Source of the DNA: Prorocentrum cordatum
Lineage: Eukaryota; Sar; Dinophyceae; Prorocentrales; Prorocentraceae
DNA: 64,000 bases
Reading direction: 5' to 3'
NCBI GenBank assembly: GCA_963575745.1
Contig: CAUYUJ010020715.1
Location: forward strand, 634,729-698,728
Shown: in pieces, positions 60,405-64,000 of the stretch
How the letters are laid out: each line of letters begins with the position of its first letter
Position numbering within the stretch: the stretch's first letter is position 1
Notes under the pieces: generated by a model
The model's database searches: none
Told to the model about the DNA's origin: nothing
What the model saw: the letters and a program-made list of their open reading frames with translations, nothing else
Translations under genes and position numbers: made by a program

Positions 60405-60911
60405 GTGGGCAAGTCTAGGAGGCCTGAGGACGAGGAAGCGGAAGCTTTCATTAGGACGCCCCGTTGTGTGAAGAGGAAGATCCATTTCGAGCCTCCCATA
60501 CAGACCCGTGTTAGGGACGCGGTCGTTGCCCTCGGGCCCGTGCGTGGCTCGGAGAAGCGCCCCAGATTGGCGCTGGCCACCACGAGGGCCACCGCCGTCC
60601 CTCCCAGCAAGGTGCTCCCTGGCGAGGGGCCGATCCCCCCGCAGGCCTCGAGGGGCCATGTGCTCTACAGAGCGGGTGACGTGGTCGGTTGCATGCGCTG
60701 CGGGTCGTTTTCGGAGCGAGCTCACCGATCCCAGCTGTACAACGAATGCGAGGGCCCCAAGGTGTTCGATGGGAATCCTCAGAGGCGGTGGAGGCGAATT
60801 AATTGGGCCTCAGGCCGCCATCCCAGCGAGGGCCGCAAGCATCCTATACCGCTCCCTCGGAGAATGCTCGTCTCTGACCCTGCGGTGGAGTGGCTCGGCT
60901 TAGCTACTTGA
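60405..60911 (+). CDS. Retrotransposon ORF2 C-terminal Cys domain
   Basis: RVRIVGKSRRPEDEEAEAFI leads to HVLYRAGDVVGCMRCGSFSE, then RAHRSQLYNECEG and INWASGRHP, ending at TGA after VEWLGLAT. C-x2-C ... H/L ... C is a likely zinc knuckle. It is one frame off the RNase H ORF because of the CCT tract at 60,355-60,392. Confidence 0.7.
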   Translation: MGKSRRPEDEEAEAFIRTPRCVKRKIHFEPPIQTRVRDAVVALGPVRGSEKRPRLALATTRATAVPPSKVLPGEGPIPPQASRGHVLYRAGDVVGCMRCGSFSERAHRSQLYNECEGPKVFDGNPQRRWRRINWASGRHPSEGRKHPIPLPRRMLVSDPAVEWLGLAT

Positions 60912-60950
60912 TCCCACCAGCCCTTCGGGCGTGAGTGGTTTAGCGAGCTC

Positions 60951-61158
60951 TCTCTGTCCTCAACCCCCCTTCCCCTTCGGGGAGGGGTTTACCCCTCCCC
61001 CTACCCCCCCCCTCCCCCTGGACCTGGACAGGGAGTCCGGGGCGTAGTCAGGGGGGTCTTTTTTGACTCCTGGGAGGGCCAAAAAACGACGACCCTCACA
61101 AGGATTCTGGCCCCGTCGGGGGGATACAGTTTGGCGCCTCCGACCGTCTTTGAAGCAA
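60951..61158. other. No gene seen
   Basis: C/G-run rich sequence (cccctcccc, gggagtccgggg) after the retrotransposon; it includes a short inverted pair ccccttcgggg. Confidence 0.4.
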
Positions 61159-61310
61159 AAAACATTGATTTTACTACGGTTTTGGCCCCATGTTGGCCTT
61201 CTGAGGGGGCCGCGCTCCTCTTCCTTCATAGCAAAATCATTGATTTTACGAAGGTTTTGGCCTCATTTTGTCTTTCTCAGGGGGCAGCGCTCCTTTGCGC
61301 TTCTGAGGAG
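61159..61310. repeat. ~75-bp tandem duplication
   Basis: Two units starting aaaacattgattttac (61,159) and aaaatcattgattttac (61,233), each with aggttttggcc-like text, then gcgctcct. Confidence 0.88.
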
Positions 61311-61560
61311 GTCGCAAGAGGCCCCAAGATGGCCCCAAGAGGCCCCCCGGAGCCTCCCAAGAGGCCTCCAAGATGCCCCCAAGAGGCCCCCAAGAGGCTC
61401 CCAGAGGCCCCCAAGAGGCCCCCAAGAGGCTCCCAAGAGGCCCCCAGAGGCCCCACGAGGCCCCCAAGAGGCCCCCAAGAGGCCCCCAAGAGGCCCCCAG
61501 GAGACTCCCAAGAGGCTCCAAGAGGCCCCCGAGAGGCCCCACGAGGAGCCCCAACGACTC
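61311..61560. repeat. 11-bp satellite (gaggcccccaa)n
   Basis: gaggcccccaa/gaggctcccaa units over 250 bp, related to the 12-bp array at 49.0-50.1 kb. Confidence 0.92.
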
Positions 61561-61570
61561 ACCAGGACGA

Positions 61571-61950
61571 GGGGCCCGAACGACTCACACCACGAAGAGC
61601 CCGAACGACTCACACCACAAGGAGGGGCCCGAACGACTCACACCAGGACGAGGCGCCCGAACGACTCACACCACGAGGAGCCCGAACGACTCACACCACG
61701 ACGCGGGCCCCGAACGACTCACACCACGAGGAGCCCGAACGAGTCACACCAGGAGGAGGGGCCCGAACGACTCACACCAGGATGAGGGGCCCGAACAACT
61801 CACACCACGAGAAGCCCGAACGACTCACACCAGGACGAAGAGCCCGAACGACTCACACCACGAAGAGCCCGAACGACTCACACCAGGAAGAAGGGCCCGA
61901 ACGACTCACACCAGGACGAGAAACCCCAAACGACTCAAATCACGAGGAGC
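61571..61950. repeat. 25-28-bp tandem repeat, about 14 copies
   Basis: cgaacgactcacacca starts units at 61,577, 61,602, 61,630, 61,658, 61,683 and onward, alternating 25- and 28-bp spacing (ccaggacgaggggcc or ccacgaggagcc spacers). Confidence 0.95.
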
Positions 61951-62398
61951 GCTTTCTCTCCCTCCTCCTCCGCCTCGTCCTTCTCCCGCTCCCCCCACAA
62001 GGAGGATGTACAAGGAGGCGGGAGGAAGGAGGAACAGGGGAGATATGCGGGGCCAAGCGGACACACGCCTGAAAAACACGACTGTCGGCATGCTTCGCGA
62101 GAGTTGCTGCTGTGAGATGGGCTGGTGGGGATACGCGAAGCGTAAAGAATTCGTGTAATTTGTTCGTTTCTCGTAACATCGGGGCCTTGTGTTTGGGCGG
62201 CCCCGCTTTCTTCTGCCCTGGGTCAGCTTCCTGGCCAGGTGTCTGCGGCTCAGGCTCTTGCGAGCCTGGGTCTGATGATATAAGTTCGGGCTGTCCCGAT
62301 TTATGTTATCACTGTGTTCTGTGAGAGATTGCGCATTCTCTTCTTTTCCATCTGCCCCCTGTTCTTCCCGTCGGCCCGACTCGGCGCGTCCCTTTATG
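61951..62398. other. No gene seen
   Basis: Mixed sequence with a short CTC tract. 62,165-62,330 has several small self-complementary stretches (ggggcc-ttgtgtttggg-cggcccc; gcctgg-gtctga) but no recognisable RNA gene. Confidence 0.4.
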
Positions 62399-62580
62399 CG
62401 CTCCCTCCTCCTCCTCCTCCTCCTCCTCCTCCTCCTTCTCCTCCCTCCACCTCCTCCCTCCTCCTCCCCTCTCTCTCTCCTCCTCCTCTCCTCCTCTCCT
62501 CCTCCTCCTCCTCCTCCTCCTCCTCTTCCTCCTCCTCCTGTTCCTCCTCCTCCACCTCCTCCTCCTCCTCCTCCAGCCCC
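62399..62580. repeat. CTC microsatellite
   Basis: About 180 bp of CTC/CTT triplets. Confidence 0.95.
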
Positions 62581-62947
62581 CTCAGCGCCTCGTGGGGCGC
62601 GGACGGGCGCGGCGGCGAGCGGGAGCGGGCGTCCCCGCGGCCGGCGGCCTGGGCGCTGGCCTGAGCTGCGGACATCGCGGCAGAGCGGCGGGCGCGACTG
62701 GGGGGCCCTGGACGGCCGGCGCGGTCGGCGGCTGCAGAAGCGCGAACTGCTTGAGCCAAATCGGCTACCCCAAATCCCTTATGAATCGTCCCCCGGGGCC
62801 AGTTTTCTGAGGCGGTCCAGCTTAAGAGGGCGCGTTCTCTGGATTGGAGCTTAGGGGGTGCGGTTTAGTAAGGCGGACTCCTCCTCGTGGGCTCAGCGTC
62901 TTGACTGTACACTGGCGGCGCGCACAAGGGGGTGGAGGGAGGGGGAG
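62581..62947. other. No gene seen
   Basis: GC-rich, open on both strands for part of its length. A cagccccctcagcgcctcgtggggcg stretch echoes the glycosyltransferase coding text at 53,150-53,172 (cagcccctgcagcgcctcgtggggcg), also beside a CTC tract. Confidence 0.4.
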
Positions 62948-63043
62948 GGCTGCTTAGAAGGAGCCTGCTTCTTGAAGGCGCCGGCCTTGCAGCCATAGAG
63001 AAGGCCCGCGCCTTCTAAGAAGCAGGGGTACTTCTAAGAAGCC
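62948..63043. repeat. Near-perfect hairpin with ~40-bp arms
   Basis: The left arm (62,948-62,986, ggctgcttagaagg to gaaggcgccggcc) and right arm (63,003-63,043, ggcccgcgccttc to ttctaagaagcc) are inverted copies around a 16-nt loop. Within each arm gcttctta-gaag is itself repeated. Confidence 0.92.
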
Positions 63044-63250
63044 CTCACCTTCCCCCCATCCCCCTCTGCGCGTGGCTGAGTAGCATGGCGCACCATGGTG
63101 CAGCACATCATGGCATACTGTGGCACAGCGCAGGAAGCCATAGCCACAACCCCCATGGGCGCGGGCAGGAGCCTGTGCTGTTGCCCCCAGAGAGTCGGAG
63201 GAGGCCCAGTTGAGACGACGCCGGCTCTCCCACCCTACGCGAATGTCTCA
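63044..63250. other. No gene seen
   Basis: Short catgg/catagc-rich stretch, then mixed sequence leading into the higher-order repeat. Confidence 0.4.
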
Positions 63251-63895
63251 AGATCGGTCCCTGGACCCCTCCGGGCGGACCCGGCCGTGGCGGGAGGAGG
63301 AGGAGGAGGAGGAGGAGGAGGAGGAGGAGGAGGAGGAGGAGGAAGAGCATCCGCGAGGCCCTCCAAAGGACGAAGAACAGAAAATGGAGTGCCCCACACG
63401 GATGCGCTCACGATTGGTCCCTGGACCCCTGCTGGGGTCCTTCCTGACCTGTTTTTCAGGGCGGATCAAGCCGTGGCGACGAGGAGGAGTAGGAGGAGGA
63501 GGAGGAGGAGGAGGAGGAGAAGAGGACGAGGAATCAGAGGAGGAGGAGGAGTAGGAGGAGGAGGAGGAGAAACGTCCAGGAGGCCCTCCAAGGGACGAAA
63601 AGGGTAAAAAGGGGTGCCCAACACGAGTGCGCTCAAAATTGGTCCCCAGACCTCTCCTGGGGTCCTTGCTGACGTGCTTGTCAGGGCGGATCCCGCCGTG
63701 GCGACGAGGAGGAGGAGGAAAAAGAGGAGGGGGAGGAGGAGGAGGAGGAGGAGGAGGAGGAGGAGGAGGAGGAGGAGGAGGAGGAGGAGGAGGACGAGGA
63801 GCGTCCGCGAGGCCCTCCAAAGGACGAACGACGCAAAACATCAGAACCATCAAAAAGGAGGTGCCGCCGCTGCCTCGACGGGCCCCCCTCCGCCA
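63250..63895. repeat. Higher-order repeat of ~225 bp with embedded GGA microsatellites
   Basis: ggccctccaa(a/g)ggacga occurs at about 63,358, 63,581 and 63,812 (223 and 231 bp apart). Each unit also holds tggtcccc/tggaccc, ggggtcctt-ctgac-tg-ttttcagggcgga and a GGA/AGG tract of 40-80 bp. Confidence 0.92.
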
Positions 63896-64000
63896 ACAAG
63901 GAGCACCGGGAGAAACCAGAAGCCGCAGCGGGCGCCGACTTGTTTGAACACTGCGCCTGACTACCCACCAGACCACCCCAACCCAGCCCGAAGACCCGAA

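Larger units (their letters stand above)
53217..60950 (+). mobile_element. Non-LTR retrotransposon with a trans-spliced 5' end
   Basis: Order: DinoSL relic, leader, ORF1 (53,502-54,362), endonuclease (from about 54,380, interrupted), linker, reverse transcriptase (57,033-58,262), thumb and zinc motif, RNase H (59.4-59.83 kb), C-terminal Cys domain (to 60,911). ORF2 is broken by frameshifts near 55,975, 56,400, 56,850-57,030, 58,240 and 60,370 and by the 1,144-bp insertion, so the copy is dead. The 3' border is uncertain; no poly(A) or simple tail is clear. Confidence 0.85.

Overview
The window looks like nuclear DNA of a dinoflagellate. A complete 22-nt dinoflagellate spliced-leader (DinoSL) sequence is embedded at 53,217-53,238. 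Probable introns use GA or GC donors and several are themselves small transposon-like elements (introners). Other pointers are a C5 cytosine DNA methyltransferase of the kind abundant in dinoflagellates, TTTAGGG (plant/dinoflagellate-type) telomere-like heptamers, very high GC, and many simple repeats between few multi-exon genes. A species (for example Prorocentrum) is only a guess. The 100-N gap at 32,665-32,764 shows a scaffolded draft, so single-base frame breaks in homopolymers may be assembly errors.

Layout. 1-7.2 kb is repeat desert: a GTA microsatellite, blocks of a 10-bp satellite (GGGAGCGCCT), 52-bp, 94-bp and 116-bp tandem repeats, and four ~170-200 bp segments bounded by TTTAGGG units. 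7.2-14.7 kb holds two small minus-strand genes (about 8.2-9.1 kb and 11.57-12.52 kb), each split by a copy of the same 160-bp inverted-repeat element, with 5-bp repeats around them. 14.7-25.1 kb carries minus-strand multi-exon genes of unknown function, with CT-rich or poly-C introns and two further introners. 27.1-31.3 kb is a minus-strand DNA methyltransferase gene split over several exons. 33.1-41.0 kb is a frame-broken non-LTR retrotransposon on the minus strand whose second ORF has the unusual order RNase H - endonuclease - RT - C2H2 fingers. 41.6-43.9 kb is a ~90-bp satellite interrupted by a 934-bp terminal-inverted-repeat (TIR) element. 44-52 kb is mostly repeats (TCG, GAC, CTC, CAT tracts, a 12-bp degenerate satellite) with several small inverted-repeat elements. 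52.3-53.35 kb is a minus-strand family-25 glycosyltransferase. 53.2-60.95 kb is a plus-strand non-LTR retrotransposon whose 5' end is the DinoSL relic and whose endonuclease is interrupted by a 1,144-bp TIR element with a 6-bp target duplication. 61-64 kb is tandem repeats and a long hairpin.

The strongest theme is intron gain by DNA elements. At least three TIR families sit in this window. In four cases, removing the element plus one target duplication joins two open exons in frame, and in one pair a paralogous empty site is present. No operon-like or phage-like system is visible.
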